In this document: positions 49,632-60,378 of the stretch, one piece after another
Layout: each line of letters opens with the position of its first letter
Position numbering within the stretch: the stretch's first letter is position 1
Assembly (NCBI GenBank): GCA_963576565.1
Contig: OY755046.1
Span: forward strand, 48,292,786-48,356,785
Length of the DNA stretch: 64,000 nt
Direction: 5' to 3'
From: Aspidapion aeneum
Lineage: Eukaryota > Arthropoda > Insecta > Coleoptera > Brentidae
Program-made: the position numbers and the translations under genes
Notes under the pieces: model-generated
The model's input: the letters and a program-made list of their open reading frames with translations, nothing else
What the model was told of the DNA's origin: nothing
The model's database searches: none

Positions 49632-50697
49632 GTAAGTAAACAGCTTATTTATCTGTAAAGAAAACATAGGCGTAGTTATATATTTTCAGCATTGTTATGT
49701 AAACAAACAGCTTAAGCTGTCACATTGAGACTCAAAAAATAATATACTTGCTACAATAGATGTTGTAATGTTGAATCATTTTTAATATAAAAAAGTATTC
49801 TCTGGTTTAATGCTATATTATGACTTTGTACTATTTTTAAGATTTACAAAGAAGTGTTTGTATCATTAAAGGTTTAGGAATGTTTTGAAATTGACTTGAC
49901 AACCATGTCTGGAGATCATTTACTCAAATAAACTTGCCTATGGTTTGAGGGTATGCTGCTTCTAGTAGTTCAATGTTCTAAGAGTAAGGCCTATGATCAC
50001 CCACAGATGTAAAGCCAAGTAGCATGATGAGGTCTTTTAAACGTCAAACAGCGGTCATATTTTATGGCTCATGACTTCTCTAAACTCACGTATAAACAAC
50101 GTCTTCTAGACTTTTAAAACACAATGTCTGAAATGGTTTATTTTTGTGTTTGGTGCAGATAGTCCATTTCGCCAATTAAAACTATTTAGCACTAAAATTA
50201 TTCCAAACCATTCTCGAGCTTCAGTGTTTCCAGTTTTGGTTTGACATCAAATTTGCAAAATAAATGTCGCATCAAAGGGTTAATTTATTAATTATTTGCC
50301 CGTAATTATGCGATATTTGATTATTTGAGATGTCGCCGTTTGCGAAATTTGGGATTTCGCAGTTCTCCATCGAGCATCAGAAGTGGCGTTAATAAATACA
50401 AACCTATGATCAGGGCCGTACCCAGGAAAACATTTCGGGGTTGGGGGGGGATGGAAATGGCTCTTATCGAGTTTCTCCTAACGTATTTATATGGACATTC
50501 GAAATTTCAAACCAGTAACCGGAAGTAAAATATTTGTAACTAAATCGACGGACTAATAGGCAAAAGCTTTTTAAGTATACTTTAGTAGAAACCATGGTCA
50601 TTATTTTCATAATTATTTAACAACCATATCCGACCATATAAGAAACATATCTCAACTTGAATTTTTTTTATTTTTATTTTTTGAACCATATAATCTG
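49632..50697. other. Possible THAP gene intron, otherwise unassigned
   Basis: No second THAP exon is evident. At about 50408-50450, CAGGGCCGTACCCAGG followed by a G-run resembles a solitary hAT-type end; no partner end was found. Confidence 0.35.
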
Positions 50698-51478
50698 AGA
50701 GCACGGTAGTGCCTCGCCAAGTTCGCGCGCCGTACCATCTTTTCTTGAAACATTTCAGCCGATAATTGACCTATCTAAAACTCTACTTCGGAATGAGCTA
50801 CGAATCTCAAATTTTGCAAAGTCGTAGATCTTCATGGAGTTAACAACCCCTCCAAGTTTCATAGAGTTCCATGAAGTAGTAAAGTAACGAATTTTCAAAA
50901 AACGTCGAAATTGCCACTCACTCACTCACTGACTCATGACATACTACCAACTATAGGAAAAAATTTAAAAACATGAACATTTTAATTTACTTTCCTCTCC
51001 TATAAATGTAAATTTATATAAACGTAACATTGCCCACTTCCAGAAACGCTAGAGAGCTGAGCTTTGGACGTCTGATAGAAACTATGATAAAACCATGGGA
51101 AAAAATTTAAAAACCCCAAAATTATCATTTAGTCTCCTCCCCTATAAATGTTAATTTATGTAAAAGTAACATTACCCACTTCCAGAAACGTTAGAGAGCT
51201 GAGCATTGGAAGACTGATAGAAGCTATGGTAAAACTATAGAAAAAAAATTTAATTTAAAAACACCAAAGTTTTAATTTACTTCCCTTCCCTATGCGTGTA
51301 AAGTTATGTAAAAGTAGCATTGTCCACTTTCAGAAACCCTAGAAAGCTAAGCTTTGGAGGCTGATAAGAATTATGATAAGACATTGCAAAACTTTTCATC
51401 AATATTTCGCATATTTTACTATTAAATATTATCCACTTCCTTTCAAAAAGAAGTGGAATAACAAAAACATTTCATGTA
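50698..51478. repeat. Interspersed repeat R3, copy 2
   Basis: It shares its order with 13720-14420: GAGCACGGTAGTGCCTCGCC, CTCTACTTCGGAATGAGCTA, a CACTCACTCACTCACT run, then three tandem units of about 125 bp with AAACGCTAGAGAGCTGAGC and CTATGATAAAACCATGG. It has one more tandem unit than the first copy. Confidence 0.65.
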
Positions 51479-51784
51479 AAAAGTACGCAAAAATGGCATT
51501 CCGTAAAAAGAATTGAGATAAAAGTAAAGCCAAGTTCTCCAATACAAACTTTAAAATGAAAGGTTCTTACTAGTTTGAAAATGTTTTTCTAAACTTGGCT
51601 ATTACGGCTGTAAATGACTCTTAGGCAGAAGTTTGGCTGTAATAGCAAAGTTTATAAAAACATTTTCAAACTAGTAAGAACCTTTCATTTTGAAGTTTGT
51701 ATTGGAGAACTTGGCTTTACTTTTATCTCAATTCTTTTTACAGAATGTCATTTTTGCGTACTTGGCTTTTTTTTTACATGAAAT
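51470..51784. repeat. Palindromic foldback, about 140-bp arms
   Basis: Left-arm landmarks TTTCATGTAAAAAGTACGC, AAGCCAAGTTCTCCAATACA and GTTCTTACTAGTTTGAAAAT are mirrored on the right as far as TTTACATGAAA. The centre is near 51620. The sequence next to R3 copy 1 (14405-14515) carries a shortened version, so the foldback accompanies R3. Confidence 0.7.
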
Positions 51785-53324
51785 TATTAGACTTCACCAC
51801 TACACCACAATCTGTTTAAATAGATTTATTATTGTAAAATGGCAAAATAAATATTTTTCTCGGGCTTCGCAAATCCTTTCCTTGGATTAAATTTTTTTTT
51901 CTAAAGTTTTTTATGACAAATTAGTATTTTTCACGTATTCCACTATTAAGCTGCAATATTATGTTTTTTCATTATTTAAAAAATAAATAATTTAATCCCC
52001 CTACTGATAGGCCATAAAAAAATTATTAAAGAAGCAAAAATTAATAGCAATTTTATCAAAGGTTTGAGTTCATTCCATATACTCGTGTTCCATATATTTG
52101 AGCGTATATATCGTGACGAAGCTAAATGACAATTTAGGGGTAGCCTTAATTGGGTTAGCAAACATCAGGGAAGCTAAATTGCCCTTAATCAAGCTGTAAC
52201 TGGCTTAGATTGACTGCTAAGAGGGTAGCTTAACAAGCTGTGTAACTTCATTTTATGGACATTTTTATGGCAAAACTGATTTTTTCTACTTGCGTATGTA
52301 AAATATAAATTTGAAAATCACAGAAAAACTTGTTAGCCGAACTTTGCTTCTCGTCGTTCGTCCACTCTTTTTGCGTAGAATAAAGTGGCGTACTTTTCTT
52401 TGAGTGCCACGCCCAACTTTTTGGGCCATCGAGTAACTACGAAATCGTCGAAATCAAAATAATACGGCCCGATCGATACCGCCAAGTTCTCTCACTCCAC
52501 AAATTTAAAGTGCACATAAGGTAGCTTTAACGACCAACGGTAACCGATGACGCCGGTGGTATTATGAGATGTGGACGGCAACGATCGCCGCAATTTATTC
52601 ACAAGAACACAAATCGAAGTAAGGCCCAGATTCTCTGTACTGTAAATTCTATAGGGACATATCGCCCTCTCTTTCTATATTTCGTAATAAGAATGCGATA
52701 AAACATCTACAGTGCACAGAATTTGGGTCCAGTTAAGCGCAGCACCGGCAGCAGCCACCTACGCATCCTCGATTGAACATGAATACAAACACATACATAC
52801 CGGGTATTAATTTCTAGTTAGTATTTAAGTCTTTGGTGAATTTCTTTTGGGTTTTATTGATACTTTATGATGAAATTATTAATTAAAGAATGATCAAATT
52901 TTAATATCTTTTTAAGTAAAATTTGGGAGTGCACGTGGACATGTGCACTTATCATAGTTTAGTCCAAATACTTTTTAATCTAAAAATAAAAGATTTTTTT
53001 AACTGTTTAATGTATGTATTTATATAATACTTAATTCTTTTTTAATATCTTTTTTGAGATAAATAGTTTCCCTGTAATGAACATTTAAGTTTGTTGGGAA
53101 ATATAAAGTTTTTTCCAAGGGTAAAAATCCACCTTGGCTAAAGTTCGGTAAAAAGAAAGATACCTTAAAACCCACAAAAAATGTTCTTCTTAAACACTAG
53201 ATCGACTAGTCTTGGAATTTTTCAAAATTTAGCAGCTCTTAATAAATCCTGATCGGTGGAGAGATTTAAATGATACATACTGTATTACCTTGTAAGCTCC
53301 AAGCTTTAACCCAAAATGATATAC
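51785..53324. other. Intergenic DNA upstream of bsh
   Basis: No gene is seen. At 52622-52731, GGCCCAGATTCTCTGTACTG and CAGTGCACAGAATTTGGGTCC form short inverted ends of a possible 110-bp MITE. Enhancers for bsh could lie here, but none can be read from sequence alone. Confidence 0.35.
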
Positions 53325-53513
53325 CTATCGTTTTGAATTCATTCTGCGATTCCAGCTATAGAGCCACCCCTCCCGTCCCCACCAAGTCCTGATATCAAAC
53401 CTGCCTTCCTGACGCTCGTTTAAGGGTTGCAAACGATCCAAGGGCGGGATCACGCAAATCACCCCGGCTTTAAGCCGATCGAGGCCCGCTTTAGACAACA
53501 TTTTCAAGCTCAT
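53325..53513 (-). other. G/C-rich open frame of unknown nature
   Basis: A 62-codon frame starts MSLKMLSKAGLDRLKAGVI and contains TWWGREGWLYSWNRR. It is much richer in G and C than its surroundings, with G/C-ending codons. I do not recognise it. It may be a transposon scrap or transferred sequence, or chance. Confidence 0.25.
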
Positions 53514-53755
53514 TTATCAGTTAGTTGTTAGCTTAGTGGTGACTGGTGAGCAGCTACAAAGAGCTACAAATCACGTCATCACTGCAAAATTATTAATGAT
53601 ATTAATTAATTAATATTTCAACAAACAAAATTATACTACGGCTTTATTAAAAATAATATAATCAATTGTCCACAAACCTAAAACTCCTTATAGATTCAAT
53701 GTTTAGTCCAAAAGCATAAATTTATAAAATCTTAAAAACTTAAGGTAAAGAAGCT

Positions 53756-54299
53756 ATGAATTCAAAGGACTATCAGGACAGTACAAGCTTTTCCCAAAAC
53801 CGAACTAGCTTTCTTATTGAAGATATTTTGTTTCGAGAAAAAAGTGAGGAAAATGTTTCTGAAAATAATAACGTTAATAGTGAAAAACATTTAAGTGTTG
53901 ATAGTGAACTTAAACGTAAATTGTCCCAGAATAGTGCAAACGAATCAAATAAGAATACGAAAAATAGTGACAATGTTAATAGTGGTAACATTTATACAAA
54001 CAAACAAGTGGGATATGTACCCACTCAAAAAATTGAAACACACAACAAACCTCTGTTTCAAATCAGAGAACAAATACGCGAGAAAACAATAATATCGAAT
54101 AAAGAATATTTTGATAATCGAAACAAAGAATCATATCCCCATCAAAATTCAGCAAACTATTTTCCGAATCAAAGTGTGATGGTTTCTGGGGGATTTCAAC
54201 CTTCCCATGAGTCGGGGTATATACAAGTTATGGGGGCTCTGGGGGCATACTTGGGAGGTCCTTATAAGAGTGTTGCGGATCCCTACTTTTTAACACAAG
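53756..54299 (+). CDS. bsh: Brain-specific homeobox protein (bsh/Bsx), exon 1
   Basis: Encodes residues 1-181 plus one base, ending at the donor AAG|GTAAGT. bsh/Bsx is a sequence-specific transcription factor acting in the nucleus; in Drosophila it specifies certain optic-lobe neurons, and vertebrate Bsx acts in the hypothalamus. The family assignment rests on the homeodomain in exons 2-3, on TSFLIEDILF at residues 17-26 (an EH1-like repressor motif also present near the Bsx N-terminus), and on PYFLTQG at the exon end, matching the family segment before the homeodomain. Residues 30-100 are rich in Asn, Ser and Lys and probably disordered. The ATG at 53756 is the first in frame and sits 16 codons before the EH1 motif. 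The 3' half of this exon is repeated in intron 1. Confidence 0.9.
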
Positions 54300-54361
54300 G
54301 TAAGTTATAATAAACACATTAGATAGTTTTAGTTGCAACTAGATACTTGAATGTAAACAAC

Positions 54362-54701
54362 AACAACCAAAAATTGAAACACACAACAAACCTGTTTCAA
54401 ATCAGAGAACAAACACGCGAGAAAACAGTAATATCAACTAAACAAACTATTTTTCAAATCAAACTGTGATGGTTGCTGGGGGGATTTCAACCTCCCCATG
54501 AGTCGGAGTATATACAAGTCATAGGGGCTCTGGGGGCCTACTTGGGAGGTCCGTATAAGAGTGTTGTGGATCCGTGATTTTTAACATAAGGTAAGTTAAT
54601 AAATACATCAGATAGTATTGCTTGCACTAGATACTTAAATGTAAACAAATTATCTGTATACCCTGTAAATGGCAAAAGTAACGCACTTAATGAAAATACC
54701 A
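54362..54701 (+). pseudogene. Decayed exon-1 duplicate, copy 1, in bsh intron 1
   Basis: It matches the exon from the AATTGAAACACACAA block through the donor, then the first part of intron 1. An inserted G shifts the frame, a deletion removes the middle, and TGA and TAA occur just before the donor. The donor GTAAGT at 54591 survives. It cannot encode the exon. Confidence 0.85.
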
Positions 54702-55131
54702 AAAATAGTGACAATGTTAATAAAAGTGTTAATAATTTTATTGTAAAAGTGTAAAAATTAAAACACACAACAAACCTCTGTTTCACCTCAGAGAACAAAT
54801 ACGCGAGAAAACAATAATATGAAAAAAATAATATTTTGATAATCGAAACAAAGAATCATATCCCCATCAAAATTCAGCAAATTATTTTCCAAATCAAAGT
54901 GTGATGGTTTCTGAGGAATTTCAACCTCCCCATGAGTCGGGGTATATACAAGTTATGGGGGCTCTGGGGGCATACTTGGGAGGTCCGTATAAGAGTGTTG
55001 CGGATCCCTACTTTTTAACACAAGGTAAGTTATAATAAAAACGTTAGATAGTTTTACTTGCCCTAGAGACTTGAATGTAAACAAATTATCCCGATACCCT
55101 GTAAATGGCAAAACTAAAGCACTAAATAAAA
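54702..55131 (+). pseudogene. Exon-1 duplicate, copy 2, with intact 3' frame
   Basis: About 97% identical to the exon over the last 190 bp by my count. In-frame TGA and TAA near 54820-54831 kill the 5' part, but from about 54834 the frame is open to the donor at 55025. An ATG at 54904 opens 40 codons (MVSEEFQPPHESGY onward to PYFLTQ) ending in phase 1, exactly as exon 1 does. It could thus serve as an alternative first coding exon lacking the EH1 motif. No promoter or acceptor is evident, so decay is the default view. Confidence 0.7.
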
Positions 55132-55525
55132 TAATAAAAATAGTGACAACGATAATAAACAAAACAAACAAGAGGCATATACACAAACAAAAAATTGAAA
55201 CACACAACAAACCTCTGTTTCAGATCAGAGAACAAATACGCAAGAAAATAATAATATCAAATAAAGAATACTTTGATAATCAAAACAATGAATCATATCC
55301 CCATCAAAATTCAGCAAGCTATTTTCTAAATCAAAGTGTGATGGTTTCTGGCGGATTTCAACCTCCCCATGAGTCGGGGTATATATAAGTTATGGGGGCT
55401 CTGGGGGCATACTTGGGAGGTCCATAATAAATACATTAGATAGTTTTAGTTGCACTAGATACTTAAATGTGAAAAAACTATATCGATATATTGTTGTGGC
55501 AAAACTGACGCACTAAACGAAAATA
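55132..55525 (+). pseudogene. Decayed exon-1 duplicate, copy 3
   Basis: It keeps a long open stretch (QNKP-type text as in exon 1 through HESGYI), then a TAA where the exon has CAA. The terminal part of the exon and the splice donor are deleted (GGAGGTCC runs directly into intron-like AATAAATACATTAG). Confidence 0.8.
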
Positions 55526-55548
55526 CTAAAAATAGGGACAATGTTAAT

Positions 55549-55696
55549 GTCCGGGGCCATTGCGTCTTTTGTGGGCTTTTTGATGAAGATTTTACAACAC
55601 CTGTTTTGGTGTGACTATTAGTAATTGATTAAAACAGGTGTAAAATTTTCATCAGAAAGCCCAAGGAGGCCCAATTTTTACGCTATGGCCCCGGAC
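55549..55696. mobile_element. Small foldback MITE, 148 bp
   Basis: GTCCGGGGCCATTGCGTC on the left and ACGCTATGGCCCCGGAC on the right are inverted. The interior also folds (ACACCTGTTTTGG against TTAAAACAGGTGT). It sits inside exon duplicate copy 4 and is therefore younger than the duplication. The target duplication is not clear. Confidence 0.7.
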
Positions 55697-55976
55697 TGTG
55701 ATAGTGGTAATACTTGGACAAACGAACAAGTGGCATATGCCCACAATCGATAAATTGAAACACACAAAAAACCTCTGTTTCAAAACAATAATATTGTAAG
55801 AAAGAATATTTTGATAATCGTAACAAAGAATTGTATCACCATCAAAATTCGGCAAACTATTTCCCAAGTCAAAGTGTAAATATGCGCGGGGTTTTCAACC
55901 TCCCCATGAATTGGGGTATATACAAGTTAAGGGGGCTTTAGGGACCTACTTGAACATTCCGTATAAAGGCGGGCTC

Positions 55977-56275
55977 AAACGGCTCGTGTACTTGGCAAAT
56001 ACACAATTATTTGCGTACTTGGCAAGTATCGAGCTTTGCGAATTGCGATAGCAAGCAGGGCGCTCACACGACGTGTACAATTTACAAGTACGAGAGAGAT
56101 GTACTTGGCAAATGTACGAATAATCGTGAGCCCTTTGACTCGGCCCATTTTTACCGACCACAAATGGAAAACTAACGAGTGACAAATAATTGTACAAGTA
56201 ACCCACTCACACGATATGGCAAGTATAGGCAAGTAACAATTATTCGCCAAGTACACGAGTCGTTTGATCCCGTCT
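55977..56275. mobile_element. PIF/Harbinger-type MITE, 299 bp
   Basis: AGGCGGGCTCAAACGGCTCG and CGAGTCGTTTGATCCCGTCT are inverted ends that continue through GTGTACTTGGC. TAA flanks both sides (55974-55976 and 56276-56278), a 3-bp duplication. The uninterrupted exon sequence (CCGTATAAGAGTG) shows the original site, so the boundaries are firm. Confidence 0.85.
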
Positions 56276-56395
56276 TAAGAGTGTTTCGGATCCCTACTTT
56301 TTAGTACAGCTCTAGGCATTTGATTGTAAGCAAACCATCTCAAAACCCTGTAAATGACGAAAATAACGCACTAAATAAACAAGCTAAAAATAGTG

Positions 56396-56835
56396 ACAAT
56401 GTTAATAAGAGTGGTAATACTTGTTCAAAACAAACAAGTGGCATATAGACATAATCAAAACATTGAAACACACAACAAACTATGTTTCAGATCAGAGAAC
56501 AAATACGTGAGAAAATAAATCAAATAAAGAATATTTTGATAATTGAAACAAAGAATCATATCCCCATCAAAATTTAGCAAACTATTTTCCTAATCAAAGT
56601 GTGATGGTTTCTGGGGGATTTCCACTTCCTCATTAGTCGGGGTATATACAAGTTATGGGGGCTCTGGGGGCATACTTGGGAGATCCATAAAAGAGTGTTG
56701 TAGATCCCTACTTTTTAACACAAGGTAAGTTATAATAAATAATTTAGATAGTTTTGCTTGCACTAGATACTTGAACGGAAACAAATCATATCGAAACAAT
56801 GTAAATGGCAAAACTAACGTACTCAATGAAAATAC
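56396..56835 (+). pseudogene. Decayed exon-1 duplicate, copy 5
   Basis: It carries the exon-like block from AATAGTGACAATG onward. Stops include TAG where the exon has GAG and TAA where it has TAT. The donor AAGGTAAGT is intact at 56725, but no open frame leads to it. Confidence 0.8.
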
Positions 56836-56861
56836 TCATAAAAAGATGTTTAATTAAAAAA

Positions 56862-57066
56862 ACACCCAACTGCTAAATCTACTTGCACCTAATAGCCGCA
56901 GTTGGGTACAAAATTGATAGGTGTACCGAACTAAAAGTTGAATAATTTTGATGCTCAAAGCGCACTTACGAAATTACAGAGTTTTGTATTTTCATGAATC
57001 AGGCTATTGGGTAATTTTGAACCCAACCGCGACTAGTAGGTACAAGTAGATTTAGCAGTTGGGTGT
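56862..57066. mobile_element. MITE with 24-bp perfect inverted ends, 205 bp
   Basis: ACACCCAACTGCTAAATCTA(CTTG) on the left and its exact complement ending GCAGTTGGGTGT on the right. It is non-coding and lies in bsh intron 1. The flanks are A/T-rich, so the target duplication cannot be decided. Confidence 0.75.
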
Positions 57067-57914
57067 AATTTTATTTAAAAAAATTTTATTTCCAACTTTT
57101 AGGTTTAATTCGTATTCAGCCTTATAGAAAGCACTATACATTCACTTAGCGTTACCCGGAAAGTAAGTGTAAATTTTCTACGGACGCGAATCTTGTTACT
57201 TTCCATTTTTTGTTTGTTTTTTTTTTGTTTTTTTTTTGTTCGTTTTTGATTTTTTTTTGTTAATCATTGAACTATGCCCAAAGGGTAGATAAGTGCGTTT
57301 CTACAAACGTTAACTGAAGGTGGGGAGAGGAGAGGGACGGGGCTACTAGTAAAAGTAAAATTGTTGAAAAAAATCTTAAAGCGTGTTCAGAAAGAATTTA
57401 TTTTTGAAACCGCTGTCTATTTGTAAAAATTATAACTACAACTATTGCTAATAAGGATGGCGGTGAGGAGAGAGGGAGAGGGAAACTAGTAAAATTATGT
57501 TGGAAAAAAAATATTAAAGAGTGTGCAGAAAGATTTTTTTAAATCGCCTTATATTTGATAAAATTATAATAATTCTGGTCCGACGACCGCCATATTGACG
57601 ACTGTTTTAAAAAATATAGCCTATAGCACCTTCGGGATCTGTACCAATTCAACGACACCTTTTTCGTCAAAATCGGTTCAGCCGTTTAGCCTCTAGCGCG
57701 ACACAAACACACATATTTACATACATATTCCAAGCGAAAAACATTACTCTTCCTTTCGCCGTGCTGCAGTTGGGTATCATAACACAGCAGACTTCTTTTC
57801 CAAAAGAAGAGGACAACTCCGCAAAAAATAATAATATCAACAATATATACTTTATATATTCAACGTCTTAAGGGTATTATTTATCTCTAAACCTAATTTC
57901 TTCTTCTACTTTAG
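57067..57914. other. bsh intron 1, remainder
   Basis: A tandem pair of about 115 bp lies at 57320-57560 (GAGGAGAGGGA, GTGTGCAGAAAGA). Near 57668-57690, AAAATCGGTTCAGCCGTTTA is an antisense version of the CCGATTTT motif found in the Helitron-like elements, suggesting another decayed non-autonomous element. The pyrimidine-rich tract at 57890-57914 is the acceptor of exon 2. Confidence 0.45.
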
Positions 57915-58031
57915 GAATACCTTTTCATCATCCTATATTCGGCACAACAGCAAGTGAGATCTCTTTAAACGCTTTGAAGCATTGTAGAAGAAGAAAAGCG
58001 CGAACGGTGTTTAGTGATCCTCAATTAACGG
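57915..58031 (+). CDS. bsh: bsh/Bsx, exon 2 (N-terminal part of homeodomain)
   Basis: Acceptor TTTAG at 57910-57914 and donor GTAAGC at 58032; 117 bp, entering and leaving in phase 1. It completes glycine 182 and encodes residues 183-220, starting IPFHHPIFGT. HCRRRKARTVFSDPQLT opens the homeodomain; counting from R207 as position 1, R5, F8 and (in exon 3) L16 are at the canonical places. The intron after position 14-15 of the homeodomain is a feature I recall for this family but could not check here. Confidence 0.93.
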
Positions 58032-58303
58032 GTAAGCACTATCACATAAAAATATTTAGTAAGGTCAGGTTTAATATAGGTGACTCTAGAAATAAAATTT
58101 CGGACTTCCATTGTCTTTATTTAATTTAAACAGAGTGTTTAAAATAAATAAAAACAATGGAAGTCCGAAATTTTATATCTACTCAATCATTGTCTACGAA
58201 TTTCAAACAATAAGTGACTCTCTCAGGTTTATTATAAGTAACTCTTTAAAGGTCTCGGTGAAAGCTCTCCGTTCGGTTTAGAGCTAAGGTTTGTGGCTGT
58301 GTC
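58032..58303. other. bsh intron 2, first part
   Basis: It contains a short foldback at about 58090-58185: AAAATTTCGGACTTCCATTG and CAATGGAAGTCCGAAATTTT are exact complements. The same motif occurs near 3440. No exon is seen. Confidence 0.5.
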
Positions 58304-60369
58304 CAACGATCCTAAACACACAGGATTGCCTATTAGCTCGAATCTTTCAGCGGAAGGCGGCGCCTTGCTTACGTCACTAGGGGACCTCTGCTCAGCGCGC
58401 TTCATTTAATACACATTTCAATCGTGAGTTTTTCCCGCTTTTTTCTTGCTTATTTGCAAACAAATTTTTTATTCGTGTTAGTAAATATAATTAATAATTT
58501 CATTCATTCAAAACAAATGATTTGATATAAATCAAGAGTTTGCTCTAAGAGCTGAATTTTCCTACCAGACGATACGTTGGAGTTTCTTTTTTAAATAGTT
58601 GAAAGTTTTAGAATAGAAGTAGGATTTTTTCTAAAAGTTTAATCAATTTAAATCATTACATGTATAAAGTATTGTTTTTGTTGCGGATATAATAAAATAC
58701 ACTTATATTATGTAGTACCAAAATGGTATTTATTTGATATTACAGATCTAAAACTAGAAGGCATTTTATCATATAATTTATACAAAATACAAATTAACTA
58801 ACAATCTTTTTAATTTTTTTCAAATTACGGTATCTTCAGTCCTACCTACACTTTTTCTCTTCAAACATTTTTTTTTTCTGGGATTGATAGTTATTATAAT
58901 TCATTCTAATTATAGTTCTTAATTTACAAAATAGAAAAATTATACCAAAAGTAAAATTAGACTCTCTTTTTTTTATTTTTCGTGCTAATTTAGAAACAAT
59001 TTTCAAAGAGCAACGGACGTTTACGCACGATGATAATGGCCGACTTCAACTAAAACACACATTCCTCCCGCCCCCGCTCGAGAACATCCACCCATACCCC
59101 GCTGAAAAACGGGTGAATTGAAACCTTGCCCCGCGCGCCGCTGCCAGCTTGTAATTATTTACGCTAAAAAAGTTCACCCAACTAATCGCTTGATGTTAAC
59201 CACAGATAATAAAAAGAAATAGACAATCATGTCGTAAGGGAAGATTTAACTTTTTTTAAATAAATCAATTAAAAATAAATTTTGTTGTCTAGTTTTGGGA
59301 GGGCACTACCCCGTTGCCCTCCCTGTAGCAGCCGCCACTGGTGAAACCCCCTCCCCCTTGAGCGTTCCGTTAGTTAAGAACAATCCCTACACTGAAAATA
59401 CCAATCGTTGGGACAAACGCATAAAACATTTTATATATGCCAAATGCAAAGATTTTAAGGTGCTGCTCATGACAGGGACGGACGGACTTACAAGCCAAAA
59501 GTAGCCAAATTTTTTACTTAATTCACATTTCTAAAGGTTTATTTACCTTCTAAATAGTCAACTACACCGTCAAATTAATTAAAAAACGCAAAGAAACGGA
59601 GATAAAAACGTCAAAAACACCTTAAAATCACACGAACTCTCAATACAAATAAAGCAACTGGTCCGCTGGTGACGTAAGTAGGCAGTGTTCGTCTCGCCAA
59701 GGCCAACACAAAAATAGAGGCCACGACCCTGAAAAAATCAGCTGTTCTCCCGGGGCTGAATTTTACATTGGGTCTTATGGGAGGTCAGACGTTTTTTTAT
59801 GATATTTTCAAAATGGCACTACAGATTTCCGCAAAATTTCAGTGAAATATTCTCAGACACCATCCCGATATTCCACCAAAGGTTTGTAAGGAAGCAACAT
59901 GATGATTAATAGGTTAAAATCTTCAAGATTTAGCATTCATTATTTTGAATTCAAATTACCCGCCATGTACCACATGCCAACTGTTATATTTGACTTTGTC
60001 ATCTGTCATTGTCACATTCGCTTCTGCTTTAAACTTAATTTTTGAGTGAGCTAATGAAGCGGCTATGAAAAATTAGGGATTACTATACATTTAAAAAAAA
60101 TTGTTCTGCCAAAATAAAGTAAAAACAATGTCAAAAACGGCTCTATTTAAAAAAAAATCAAATATTCATGAACCGTCATTCCAACTTCAAGATTTTAATG
60201 ACAATCAGCTGTGTCGTAACGTGACCATCAAAAAAAAAATCAGCCCCGGATGTGACGTCAACAAGGTGGAGGATCGTGGCCCGTCCATTTTGATAGCCCT
60301 GGTCTCGCTTGAGCGACGCTAACATAGAGTTAAATGGAAATAAACAATCCTGTGTGTTTAGGATCGTTG
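58304..60369. mobile_element. 2.07-kb DNA element with 9-bp target duplication (MULE-like) in bsh intron 2
   Basis: The ends CAACGATCCTAAACACACAG(GATTG) at 58304-58328 and the exact complement at 60345-60369 are 25-bp perfect inverted repeats. GGCTGTGTC is directly repeated on both outer sides (58295-58303 and 60370-60378). A 9-bp duplication is characteristic of Mutator-like elements, although 8-9 bp occur in a few other superfamilies. No transposase is encoded. The interior contains R1 copy 2 (59715-60010), a G/C-rich inverted-end fragment near 59300-59340, and a short weak frame at 60101-60322. Confidence 0.75.
59715..60010. repeat. Interspersed repeat R1, copy 2
   Basis: It matches 2813-3095 in reverse orientation: GCCACGACCCTGAAAAAATC, ATTGGGTCTTATGGGAG and GTTATATTTGACTTTGTC. 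Because it lies within the 2.07-kb element, it may be part of that element's body. Confidence 0.55.
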
Positions 60370-60378
60370 GGCTGTGTC

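Larger units (their letters stand above)
55526..56395 (+). pseudogene. Decayed exon-1 duplicate, copy 4, split by two MITEs
   Basis: The most diverged copy. It is interrupted by a 148-bp foldback (55549-55696) and by the 299-bp Harbinger-type MITE (55977-56275) within the former PYK codons. Multiple stops are present and the donor is lost (TTTTTAGTACAGCTC). Confidence 0.8.
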
